Origin: an uncultured Bacteroidota bacterium
GTDB taxonomy: Bacteria; Bacteroidota; Bacteroidia; Flavobacteriales; Flavobacteriaceae
DNA: 64,000 bases
Assembly (NCBI GenBank): GCA_902629505.1
Contig: CACORF010000001.1
Location: forward strand, 124,001 to 188,000
Reading direction: 5' to 3'
The notes beneath the pieces were generated by a model. It did not search any database and was not told the origin of the DNA. It worked only from the letters and a program-made list of their open reading frames with translations. This document shows positions 55,927 to 64,000 of this stretch, in pieces; positions within the stretch are counted from its first letter, which is position 1, and every line of letters starts with the position of its first letter. Made by a program: the position numbers and the translations under genes.

Positions 55927-57600
55927 ATGTACAACAAATTTAGTCGTGTAGTAACAAAAGATGACTCTCAACCTGCTGCCCAAGCTATGTTACATGCTAT
56001 TGGTTTATCTGAAGAAGATTTTAATAAACCATTCATTGGTATAGCTAGCACTGGGTATGAAGGCAACCCTTGTAACATGCATTTAAATGATTTATCAGTC
56101 AAGATTAAAAAAAGCATTTCTGAATCTAAATATGTTGGATTAATATTTAATACAATAGGAGTGAGTGATGGTATTTCCATGGGAACTTTTGGTATGAGAT
56201 ACTCTCTTCCATCCAGAGATATTATTGCTGATTCTATGGAAACTGTTGTTCAAGCGATGTCTTATGATGGTCTAGTTACTGTTGTTGGTTGTGATAAAAA
56301 CATGCCTGGAGCATTAATGGCTATGTTAAGACTCGATAGGCCAAGTGTACTTGTGTATGGAGGAACAATAGACTCAGGTTGTTATAATAATAAAGAATTA
56401 GACGTTGTCTCTGCATTTGAAGCCTGGGGTGAGAAGGTATCAGGCAAGATTGATGATAAAGAATATAAGAACGTAATTAAAAATGCATGTCCAGGTGCTG
56501 GAGCATGTGGTGGAATGTATACTGCAAATACGATGGCATCAGCTATTGAGGCTCTAGGTATGTCTCTACCTTACAACTCATCTAATCCTGCAATTAGCAA
56601 AGAGAAAGTCAGTGAATGTGCTCAAATAGGATCAGCAATGAAGTTACTTATTGAAAAGGATATTAAACCTTCTGATATTGTAACAAAAAAATCTTTAGAG
56701 AATGCCTTGAGACTAATAACTGTTTTAGGAGGCTCTACCAATGCAGTATTACACTTTCTTGCAATTTCAAGAGCTGCCAATTTAGATCTATCGATTGATT
56801 ATTTTCAGGAAATTAGTGATTCAACTCCTTACATTGCCAATCTTAAACCAAGTGGAAAGTATTTAATGAAGGATCTTCACAAAATTGGAGGGGTTCCATC
56901 TGTCCTCAAATACATGCTAGAGAATAATATGCTCAATGGAGATTGTATGACAGTAACCGGTAAAACTATAGAAGAGAATCTTTCAAAAATTAAATCACCT
57001 GATCTTAAATCAAGTGATATAATTTTTCCAGTAAGTAATCCCATTAAAGAATCTGGTCATATCCAAATTCTCAAAGGAAACCTAGCTGAACAAGGATGTG
57101 TTGCAAAAATAACGGGTAAAGAGGGATTGAAATTTTCAGGTCCAGCTAAAGTCTTTAATAGTGAGTTTGAATGTTTAACTGCTATTGCAGAGTCAAAGGT
57201 TAAAAAAGGAGAAGTTGTTGTAATTAGATATGAAGGACCCAAAGGAGGTCCTGGAATGCCAGAAATGTTAAAGCCTACTTCTGCAATTATGGGAGCAGGT
57301 CTAGGTAAAGATGTTGCATTAATTACTGATGGAAGATTTTCGGGAGGTACTCATGGCTTTGTTGTAGGTCATATTGTTCCTGAAGCTTTTGATGGTGGAG
57401 TAATTGCAATTGTTGAAAATGGTGATATGATTACTATAGATTCTGAGAATAATCAAATATTCGTGGATCTTTCAGATGATGAAATAAAAAATAGAATTAA
57501 AAATTGGTCTAAACCTGATTTAAAAATTAAAAAAGGAATTTTGTATAAATATGTTAAATCAGTTTCAAATGCATCAAGTGGGTGTGTAACTGATGATTAA
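55927..57600 (+). CDS. ilvD: Dihydroxy-acid dehydratase
   Basis: Dehydrates dihydroxy acids to 2-keto acids, the third step of isoleucine and valine synthesis. The iron-sulfur ligands C49 ([10 protein letters not shown]), C122 (GCDKNMPG) and C194 ([12 protein letters not shown]) are all present. The C-terminal [13 protein letters not shown] carries the substrate-binding residues. The 557 residues are typical. It opens the operon ilvD-B-N-C-A and overlaps ilvB by 8 bases. Confidence 0.97.
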   Translation: MYNKFSRVVTKDDSQPAAQAMLHAIGLSEEDFNKPFIGIASTGYEGNPCNMHLNDLSVKIKKSISESKYVGLIFNTIGVSDGISMGTFGMRYSLPSRDIIADSMETVVQAMSYDGLVTVVGCDKNMPGALMAMLRLDRPSVLVYGGTIDSGCYNNKELDVVSAFEAWGEKVSGKIDDKEYKNVIKNACPGAGACGGMYTANTMASAIEALGMSLPYNSSNPAISKEKVSECAQIGSAMKLLIEKDIKPSDIVTKKSLENALRLITVLGGSTNAVLHFLAISRAANLDLSIDYFQEISDSTPYIANLKPSGKYLMKDLHKIGGVPSVLKYMLENNMLNGDCMTVTGKTIEENLSKIKSPDLKSSDIIFPVSNPIKESGHIQILKGNLAEQGCVAKITGKEGLKFSGPAKVFNSEFECLTAIAESKVKKGEVVVIRYEGPKGGPGMPEMLKPTSAIMGAGLGKDVALITDGRFSGGTHGFVVGHIVPEAFDGGVIAIVENGDMITIDSENNQIFVDLSDDEIKNRIKNWSKPDLKIKKGILYKYVKSVSNASSGCVTDD

Positions 57601-59299
57601 AATTATGAAGAAAAAAAAGATTAGTGGAGCTGAAGCTGTAATACATTCATTGTTAAACGAAGGTGTTGACTTAGTATGGGGATATCCAGGAGGAGCTATA
57701 ATGCCTGTATATGACGAATTTTATAAATTTCAAGATAAACTAAAACATATACTTGCAAGACATGAACAAGGTGCTATTCATGCAGCTCAAGGTTATGCAA
57801 GATCATCGGGTAAAGTTGGAGTAGCCATTGCAACATCAGGTCCTGGGGCTACAAATCTTGTAACAGGAATAGCTGATGCTCAAATAGATTCTACACCTGT
57901 TGTTTGTATTACTGGTCAGGTACCATCTCATCTTTTAGGTTCTGACGCATTTCAAGAAACTGATATTATTGGTATATCAATGCCGGTAACAAAATGGAAT
58001 TATCAAATTACAAAAGCCTCTGAAATTCCTGAGATTTTTGCAAAAGCATTTTACATAGCAAAATCAGGGAGACCTGGTCCAGTCCTTATAGATATTACAA
58101 AAGATGCTCAATTTGAATTATTTGATTATAAGTATTCGAAATGTAAAGGAATAAGAAGTTATAACCCACTCCCCGAGATAGATAGTTCTTATATTGATAA
58201 TGCGGTTAAATTAATAAATAAGGCAAAAAAACCTTTTATAGTTTGGGGTCAGGGAGTAATACTTGGAAATGCAGAGGATGAGTTCAAAAGTTTTGTTGAG
58301 AAATCTGGTATACCAGCTGCATGGACCATTCTTGGCGTATCAGCTCTCCCAACATCCCACGAACTTAATGTTGGAATGGTTGGAATGCATGGTAACTACG
58401 GTCCAAATCTTTTAACAAATGAATGTGATTTGCTTATTGCTGTTGGTATGCGTTTTGATGACCGTGTTACAGGAGATCCTAAAACTTATGCTAAACAGGC
58501 AAAAATTATTCACTTAGATATAGACCCAGCAGAGATAAATAAAAACATTAAAGTTGAAGTTCCAATAATAGGAGATTGTAAAGAGTCCTTAAAGTTAATT
58601 ACTGAAAAAATTGAAAAAAAATCTCATGAAAAATGGATTTCAAATTTTGATGATTTAATGAAAATAGAATTTGATAAAGTAATTAACTCTGATTTAAATC
58701 CTTCAAAAAAAGGATTAACTATGGGAGAATCTATCATTGCAATTAACGAACAAACAAAGGGTGATGCAATAATCGTAACTGATGTAGGCCAACACCAAAT
58801 GGTTGCTTGTAGATATGCAAACTTTATTCAATCAAAAAGTAATATTACTTCAGGTGGACTTGGCACCATGGGATTTGCTCTTCCTGCTGCAATGGGTGCA
58901 AAAATGGGTGCAATGAATAGAGAAGTTGTTGCAGTTATAGGTGATGGGGGGTACCAAATGACAATTCAAGAATTAGGCACTATATTTCAGCTTCAAATTC
59001 CAGTTAAAATAGTTATTTTGAATAATGATTTCTTAGGTATGGTTCGTCAATGGCAACAACTGTTTTTTGACAAAAGGTATGCTTCAACAGAAATGATTAA
59101 TCCTGACTTTGTTACAATTGCAAAAGGATATTATATTGATTCTGAGAGAGTGAGTGATAGAAAGGATCTAAAGCCTGCTGTAGAAAGAATGATTAAATCA
59201 AAAAAACCATATGTTCTTGAGATATGTGTAGAGAAAGAAGATAATGTATTTCCAATGATACCCTCAGGAGCATCTGTTTCAGACGTAAGACTAAGTTAA
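57593..59299 (+). CDS. ilvB: Acetolactate synthase, large (catalytic) subunit
   Basis: A thiamine-diphosphate enzyme that makes acetolactate or acetohydroxybutyrate, the first common step of the branched-chain pathway. [12 protein letters not shown] near 30 holds a loop before the conserved glutamate, [18 protein letters not shown] follows near 60, and the TDP motif is [14 protein letters not shown] with [12 protein letters not shown] near 460-490. An ATG five codons into the frame (57605) is an alternative start. It should pair with the product of ilvN two bases downstream. Confidence 0.97.
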   Translation: MIKIMKKKKISGAEAVIHSLLNEGVDLVWGYPGGAIMPVYDEFYKFQDKLKHILARHEQGAIHAAQGYARSSGKVGVAIATSGPGATNLVTGIADAQIDSTPVVCITGQVPSHLLGSDAFQETDIIGISMPVTKWNYQITKASEIPEIFAKAFYIAKSGRPGPVLIDITKDAQFELFDYKYSKCKGIRSYNPLPEIDSSYIDNAVKLINKAKKPFIVWGQGVILGNAEDEFKSFVEKSGIPAAWTILGVSALPTSHELNVGMVGMHGNYGPNLLTNECDLLIAVGMRFDDRVTGDPKTYAKQAKIIHLDIDPAEINKNIKVEVPIIGDCKESLKLITEKIEKKSHEKWISNFDDLMKIEFDKVINSDLNPSKKGLTMGESIIAINEQTKGDAIIVTDVGQHQMVACRYANFIQSKSNITSGGLGTMGFALPAAMGAKMGAMNREVVAVIGDGGYQMTIQELGTIFQLQIPVKIVILNNDFLGMVRQWQQLFFDKRYASTEMINPDFVTIAKGYYIDSERVSDRKDLKPAVERMIKSKKPYVLEICVEKEDNVFPMIPSGASVSDVRLS

Positions 59300-59300
59300 T

Positions 59301-59834
59301 ATGGAAAAGAAAAACAATTATACTATATCTGTTTATACTGAAAATAATGTTGGTTTGCTTCACAGACTGTCAGCTATCTTTCTTAAAAGACATATAAATA
59401 TTGAAAGTTTTAGTACTTCTGAATCAGAAATTAAGGATGTTTTTAGATTTATTATAGTCGTAAAAATGACTAATTCTGGTGTTGAAAAAGTTGTAAAACA
59501 AATTGAGAAACAAGTTGAAGTTATCAAAGCATTCTATCATACTGACTCAGAAACAATATTTCAAGAATCAGCTCTCTACAAAATGAAATCATCTTCTTTA
59601 TTTGAGGAAAGACACATACAAAATGTAATAAAAGATTCAAATGCAAGAATAGTTACTGTTAATCCAGAATTTTTTGTCATTGAAAAAACTGGATTTAGAG
59701 ATGATACAGAGAAGTTGTATAAGGATCTAAAATCTTATGGTCTTTTACAATTTACAAGGTCAGGAAGAATTGCTGTCTCTAAAGAAAAGATGGGAATTTC
59801 AGAAATTTTAAATACTTTTAAAAACCAAAAATAA
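59301..59834 (+). CDS. ilvN: Acetolactate synthase, small (regulatory) subunit
   Basis: A 177-residue partner of IlvB. The N-terminal ACT domain ([20 protein letters not shown], then [13 protein letters not shown] [14 protein letters not shown]) binds valine and mediates feedback inhibition. A second alpha/beta domain (about 85-170) completes the subunit. Length and order fit IlvN/IlvH. It lies between ilvB (1-base gap) and ilvC (5-base gap). Confidence 0.95.
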   Translation: MEKKNNYTISVYTENNVGLLHRLSAIFLKRHINIESFSTSESEIKDVFRFIIVVKMTNSGVEKVVKQIEKQVEVIKAFYHTDSETIFQESALYKMKSSSLFEERHIQNVIKDSNARIVTVNPEFFVIEKTGFRDDTEKLYKDLKSYGLLQFTRSGRIAVSKEKMGISEILNTFKNQK

Positions 59835-59839
59835 ATACA

Positions 59840-61315
59840 ATGAAGAATTACTTTAATAGTCTATCATTTCGAGAAAAATTAATGCAGTTAGGTAAATGTA
59901 GGTTTATGGACTCGTCTGAGTTTCAAAATGGAGTTGATTTTTTGAAAGATAAAAAAATTGCTATAGTTGGATGTGGTGCTCAAGGGTTACATCAAGGATT
60001 AAATATGAGAGACTCTGGCCTTGATATTTCCTATGCTTTAAGGCAATCATCAATAGACTCAAAAAGACAATCATTTGTTAATGCAACCTCTAATAATTTT
60101 AATGTTGGAAATTTTGATGATATAATACCTAATTCTGATTTAGTAATAAACCTAACTCCAGACAAAAATCATACTCCTGTAGTTGAACAGTTAATGCCAA
60201 TTATGAAAAAAAATTCAATATTATCATACTCCCATGGATTCAATATTGTAGAAGAAGGAATTAAAGTTAGAGAAGATATAACTGTTATAATGGTTGCGCC
60301 TAAGTCACCAGGCTCTGAAGTAAGAGAGGAGTACCTTAGGGGCTTTGGAGTTCCAACATTAATAGCTGTACATCCAGAGAATGATAAAAACAAAATAGGC
60401 TTTGATGCTGCAAAAGCTTATGCAGTTTCATTGGGATCACATAAAGCTGGTGTACTTGATTCTTCATTTGTTGCAGAGGTAAAGTCAGATTTAATGGGAG
60501 AGCAGACTATTTTGTGTGGAATGCTGCAGACAGGTTCTATTCTTTCATTTGACAGAATGGTAGAACTTGGAACTAACCCAGAATATGCTGCAAAGTTGAT
60601 TCAACATGGTTGGGAAACAATTACTGAAGCATTAAAACATGGTGGAATAACAAATATGATGGACAGGCTTTCTAATCCAGCAAAAGTAAAGGCATATGAA
60701 TTAGCAGAAGATTTAAAAAGTATATTATCACCATTATTTATTAAACATATGGATAATATATTATCAGGTAATTTTTCTGAAACAATGATGAAAGATTGGG
60801 AAAACGATGATAAAGAGCTTTTAAATTGGAGAGAAGAAACAAGTCAAACATCTTTTGAAAAGACTAATCCAACTTCAGAAGAAATATCTGAACAGGAATA
60901 TTTTAATAATGGAATATTAATGGTTGCATTTGTAAAAGCTGGAGTTGAGCTTGCATATGAAACAATGGTTGAAGCTGGTATAAAGGAAGAATCTGCTTAC
61001 TATGAATCTCTTCATGAACTTCCTTTAATAGCAAATTTAGTATCCAGAAAAAAACTATATGAAATGAATCATATCATTTCAGATACTGCAGAATATGGTT
61101 GTTATTTGTTTAACAATGATGCAATTCCATTACTTTCTAAATTTTTTAAAGACGTTGATAGTGATGTTATAGGATCAGACCAAATGTCTAAAGCTTCAAA
61201 TTCAATTGATAATGAAAAATTAATTGAAATCAATGACTCCATTAGATTCCATTCTATTGAAATCATTGGTGATGAATTAAGACAACATATGACTTCAATG
61301 AAAAAAGCATTATAA
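59840..61315 (+). CDS. ilvC: Ketol-acid reductoisomerase, class II (long form)
   Basis: Isomerises and reduces acetolactate with NADPH, the second pathway step. The nucleotide fold is at about 36-60 ([18 protein letters not shown]), [10 protein letters not shown] follows near 112, and the metal-binding region is [13 protein letters not shown] near 213-225. At 491 residues it is the long, E. coli-like class II enzyme, with two knotted C-terminal domains, not the ~330-residue class I form. Confidence 0.97.
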   Translation: MKNYFNSLSFREKLMQLGKCRFMDSSEFQNGVDFLKDKKIAIVGCGAQGLHQGLNMRDSGLDISYALRQSSIDSKRQSFVNATSNNFNVGNFDDIIPNSDLVINLTPDKNHTPVVEQLMPIMKKNSILSYSHGFNIVEEGIKVREDITVIMVAPKSPGSEVREEYLRGFGVPTLIAVHPENDKNKIGFDAAKAYAVSLGSHKAGVLDSSFVAEVKSDLMGEQTILCGMLQTGSILSFDRMVELGTNPEYAAKLIQHGWETITEALKHGGITNMMDRLSNPAKVKAYELAEDLKSILSPLFIKHMDNILSGNFSETMMKDWENDDKELLNWREETSQTSFEKTNPTSEEISEQEYFNNGILMVAFVKAGVELAYETMVEAGIKEESAYYESLHELPLIANLVSRKKLYEMNHIISDTAEYGCYLFNNDAIPLLSKFFKDVDSDVIGSDQMSKASNSIDNEKLIEINDSIRFHSIEIIGDELRQHMTSMKKAL

Positions 61316-61316
61316 A

Positions 61317-62567
61317 ATGCAAACACCTGATTTAAAAGGAGTTAGAGAAGCTTATGAAAATCTTAGAGATGTTTCTATTGTCACTCCACTCTCACTTAAT
61401 GAGAGATTGTCGGAAAAATTAAATTCTAGGATTTTTTTTAAAAGGGAAGATCTTCAAAAAGTTCGTTCATTTAAGATTAGAGGTGCTTTTAATAAGATTA
61501 AATCATTAAATCTGGAAAATTCCCAAGATGAAAAACGAATAATATGTGCAAGTGCAGGTAACCATGCTCAAGGTGTTGCTTTTTCATGCAATAGATTAAA
61601 AATCTTTGGTACAATTTATATGCCAGAAACAACTCCTAAACAAAAAGTTGAAAGAGTAAAAATGTTTGGTGGTGATTTTATTAAAATTGTTTTAGTTGGG
61701 GATACTTTTGATGATGCTCAAAAAGAGGCACAAAAACAATTGAGTGTTGACTCCATTTTCATTCATCCATTTGATGATAAAGAAGTTATTGAGGGACAGG
61801 GTACAGTTGCTCTTGAAATTCTAGATCAAATTGACAAACATTTTGATTATTTAGTTATTCCAATTGGTGGGGGAGGTTTAATAGCAGGTGTTATATCTGT
61901 CTTTAAAGAGTTATCTCCTAAAACAAAAATTATTGGAGTTGAAGCTGAAGGAGCACCAGCTATGTTTGACTCGATAAAACAAAATAAGATAATTGAATTA
62001 AAAAAAATTGACAATTTTGTAGATGGCGTATCAATAAAAAAAATTGGTAAAATACCTTTTCAGATTTGTAAAGAACATTTAGATGACCTCATAATTGTCC
62101 CTGAAGGTAAAATATGCCAAACTATACTTGAATTATACAATAAAGATGGAATAGTGGTTGAGCCAGCTGGTGCAATTGGCATTTCTGCACTCGAAATTTA
62201 TGATAAAGATATTTCAGACAAGAATATTGGTGTGCTCATATGTGGGGGTAATAATGATATTACTAGAATGGCTGAAATAAAGGAGCGAGCTTTGCTTTAT
62301 TCCAAGCTAAAACATTATTTTATAGTAAAATTTCCACAAAGAAAAGGTGCATTAAGAGAATTTGTTAATAATGTATTAGGTGAAAATGACGATATTACGT
62401 TTTTTGAATATGTAAAAAAGAATAACAGAGAGTATACAACAGCAATTGTTGGAATTGAGTTAAAATTTTCTAAAGATTTGTCTGACTTAATGAAAAAAAT
62501 GAAAGAAAATGGTTTCTTTGGGGAATATTTAAATGAAAAACCTGATACACTTCGCCTTTTAATATAA
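61317..62567 (+). CDS. ilvA: Threonine ammonia-lyase (biosynthetic)
   Basis: Deaminates threonine to 2-oxobutanoate, the entry to isoleucine. The PLP lysine is K53 in [22 protein letters not shown] follows near 79, and the phosphate loop is [10 protein letters not shown] near 182. After about residue 320 a single ACT-like domain ([19 protein letters not shown]) offers an isoleucine-sensing site; E. coli IlvA has two. The place at the end of the ilv operon supports the biosynthetic role over a catabolic one. Confidence 0.95.
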   Translation: MQTPDLKGVREAYENLRDVSIVTPLSLNERLSEKLNSRIFFKREDLQKVRSFKIRGAFNKIKSLNLENSQDEKRIICASAGNHAQGVAFSCNRLKIFGTIYMPETTPKQKVERVKMFGGDFIKIVLVGDTFDDAQKEAQKQLSVDSIFIHPFDDKEVIEGQGTVALEILDQIDKHFDYLVIPIGGGGLIAGVISVFKELSPKTKIIGVEAEGAPAMFDSIKQNKIIELKKIDNFVDGVSIKKIGKIPFQICKEHLDDLIIVPEGKICQTILELYNKDGIVVEPAGAIGISALEIYDKDISDKNIGVLICGGNNDITRMAEIKERALLYSKLKHYFIVKFPQRKGALREFVNNVLGENDDITFFEYVKKNNREYTTAIVGIELKFSKDLSDLMKKMKENGFFGEYLNEKPDTLRLLI

Positions 62568-62577
62568 AACTATATCC

Positions 62578-64000
62578 ATGGAAAAATATAAAATTGATGA
62601 AATCCATTGTAGAGAATACCTAGTTGATGGAGAACTAAAAAAATGGGAGGGAGATACTTCTGAAGTATTTTCTACTATTGATATTAAAAAAGGGGGGGAG
62701 TACTCTCCAACTCTTTTAGGTTCAATCCCTGATATGGATTCTGAATCAGCATTAGAAGCTCTTGAATCCGCAAAAAAAGCATTTAATAGAGGCCAAGGTA
62801 AATGGCCTACAATGAAAGTTATAGATAGGTTAAAATGTATGAAGAGATTTGCTGATAAAATGCAAGAGCATCGTGAAGTAGTAATAAAGCTTTTAATGTG
62901 GGAAATAGGAAAGAATCAGACTGATTCTGAAAAGGAGTTTGATAGAACCGTTAAATACATTTATGATACCATTGATGAATATAAGAAAATTGACAGGTCA
63001 TCTTCTAGATTTGAAAAAGACTCAGGGATTCATGCTCACATTAGAAGAGGTCCTCTTGGTGTAGTTCTTTGTCTAGGACCTTACAATTATCCTCTAAACG
63101 AAACTTTTTGTCTTCTCATCCCTGCAATTCTAATGGGTAACACTACTATATTTAAACCTGCTAAACATGGAGTTTTATTAATTTCACCACTACTAAAGGC
63201 TTTTAAAGAATGTTTTCCTCCAGGAGTTGTAAACATACTATTCGGTAGAGGTAGAAAAATTTGTCCACCTATAATGAAGACAGGATATGTTGATGTATTG
63301 GCTTTAATAGGTCATAGTTCATCTGCTGTTGCTCTGCAGGATCAACACCCAAATAAAAACAGACTTAGATTAGTTCTGGGCTTAGAAGCAAAAAACCCTG
63401 CAATCATTCTTCCAGATGCTGATTTAGATCTAACAATTAAAGAATGTATTTCTGGTTCTTTATCTTATAATGGCCAAAGATGTACTGCTTTAAAAGTATT
63501 GTATGTCCATGAGTCTATAGTAGACGAATTTAACAGTAAGTTTGCAAAGGCTGTTGATGATCTTAAGTTTGGAATGCCTTGGGATAAAGATGCTTTTCTA
63601 ACCCCACTGCCAGAACCTTCAAAACCTAATTATATCAAGGACTTAATTGAGGATGCTATTTCCAAAGGTGCTAATGTGATTAATGATAAAGGTGGTGTAG
63701 TAACTGATAATTATTGCTACCCTGCAGTATTATATCCTGTAAATAGTTCAATGAAGGTTTTTGAAGAAGAACAATTTGGTCCAGTGGTACCAATTATCCC
63801 ATTTAAAAAAATAGATGAACCCCTTGATGATATGGCAATTTCTGAGTACGGACAACAGGTAAGTCTTTTTGGAAGTGATACAAAAAAAATTGGTCCTTTA
63901 ATTGACACCCTTGCAAATTTGGTTTGTAGAGTAAATTTGAACAGTTCATGTCAAAGAGGTCCTGATATTTATCCTTTCACAGGTAGAAAAAATTCAGCGG
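62578..64000 (+). CDS. gapN: NADP-dependent (non-phosphorylating) glyceraldehyde-3-phosphate dehydrogenase, partial at window end
   Basis: An aldehyde dehydrogenase-fold enzyme that starts at ATG 62578 and runs off the window after about 474 codons with no stop. [20 protein letters not shown] near 155-175 resembles GapN. The base glutamate is E270 (LGLEAKNP) and the catalytic cysteine is C302 (GQRCTAL). It should oxidise glyceraldehyde 3-phosphate directly to 3-phosphoglycerate and make NADPH. Other aldehyde dehydrogenases share the fold, so the substrate is a family-level call. It begins 10 bases after ilvA and may be read with the ilv operon, whose reductoisomerase uses NADPH. Confidence 0.82.
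   Translation, partial: MEKYKIDEIHCREYLVDGELKKWEGDTSEVFSTIDIKKGGEYSPTLLGSIPDMDSESALEALESAKKAFNRGQGKWPTMKVIDRLKCMKRFADKMQEHREVVIKLLMWEIGKNQTDSEKEFDRTVKYIYDTIDEYKKIDRSSSRFEKDSGIHAHIRRGPLGVVLCLGPYNYPLNETFCLLIPAILMGNTTIFKPAKHGVLLISPLLKAFKECFPPGVVNILFGRGRKICPPIMKTGYVDVLALIGHSSSAVALQDQHPNKNRLRLVLGLEAKNPAIILPDADLDLTIKECISGSLSYNGQRCTALKVLYVHESIVDEFNSKFAKAVDDLKFGMPWDKDAFLTPLPEPSKPNYIKDLIEDAISKGANVINDKGGVVTDNYCYPAVLYPVNSSMKVFEEEQFGPVVPIIPFKKIDEPLDDMAISEYGQQVSLFGSDTKKIGPLIDTLANLVCRVNLNSSCQRGPDIYPFTGRKNSA

Noticed and set aside
62578..64000. Possible broken gene at the right end because no stop is present
   Set aside because: The frame is intact through all conserved motifs and simply runs past the window; it is partial, not a pseudogene.
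1..64000. CRISPR arrays, insertion sequences, phage genes, integrons, defence systems or replication origin
   Set aside because: No direct-repeat arrays, transposase motifs, terminal inverted repeats or recognisable defence genes were seen; base composition looks even throughout.

Overview
The window is a 64 kb piece of a low-G+C chromosome (roughly 30 % by eye, not counted). It most likely comes from a marine flavobacterium (Bacteroidota, Flavobacteriia). The evidence is: Bacteroidota-type promoters (TAnnTTTG about 4-25 bases before many genes) with no clear Shine-Dalgarno sequences; gene types typical of the group (DUF4199 protein, TolB-propeller amidohydrolase, carboxypeptidase-D-like protein, long acyl-CoA dehydrogenase, 950-residue CarB without its C-terminal domain); the block ftsK-lolA-lptF-ribB; and many secreted M1, M14, M28 and S41 peptidases. 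There are no insertion sequences, phage genes, CRISPR arrays or rRNAs. Genes are packed tightly: no gap exceeds 300 bases, and convergent genes usually touch or overlap at their stops.

Layout. 0-4.2 kb: a cysteine/cystathionine synthase, facing a coupled acyl-CoA dehydrogenase and secreted M28 peptidase. 4.3-11.3 kb: purL, then a lipid-exporter-like ABC transporter, a polyprenyl-phosphate-type glycosyltransferase and a DUF4199 membrane protein. 11.4-14.3 kb: L31 with an acidic repeat tail, mtaB, a GNAT-like protein, a TPR membrane protein and L34 (TTG start). 14.3-20.8 kb: carB, an S41 protease lipoprotein, purB and a surface-type protein. 20.8-25.8 kb: priA, rpsF-rpsR-rplI, hisS. 25.8-39.5 kb: two back-to-back operons. 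Leftward runs M1 peptidase, M28 peptidase, fatty acid hydroxylase. Rightward runs amidohydrolase, M14 carboxypeptidase, an atypical Nramp-fold transporter and 5-oxoprolinase PxpA-PxpB-PxpC. 39.5-43.8 kb: an unknown protein with a DASS transporter, glycerate kinase, tRNA-Ser(TGA), a TauE/SafE permease. 43.8-50.7 kb: ftsK-lolA-lptF-ribB (leftward) and nhaC. 50.8-55.7 kb: a short tilS, dsbD, a nitroreductase and an aldehyde dehydrogenase. 55.9-64 kb: the isoleucine/valine operon ilvD-ilvB-ilvN-ilvC-ilvA, then a gapN-like dehydrogenase cut by the window end.

Most of the window is housekeeping. The most interesting part is 26-39.5 kb. There, exported peptidases sit next to a rightward, translationally coupled operon that ends in 5-oxoprolinase and contains an Nramp-family protein lacking the metal-binding residues of the family (DPGN is GPGT, MPH is VPY). 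The pairing suggests peptide breakdown, uptake of a product (possibly pyroglutamate) and conversion to glutamate. The transport substrate is inference.
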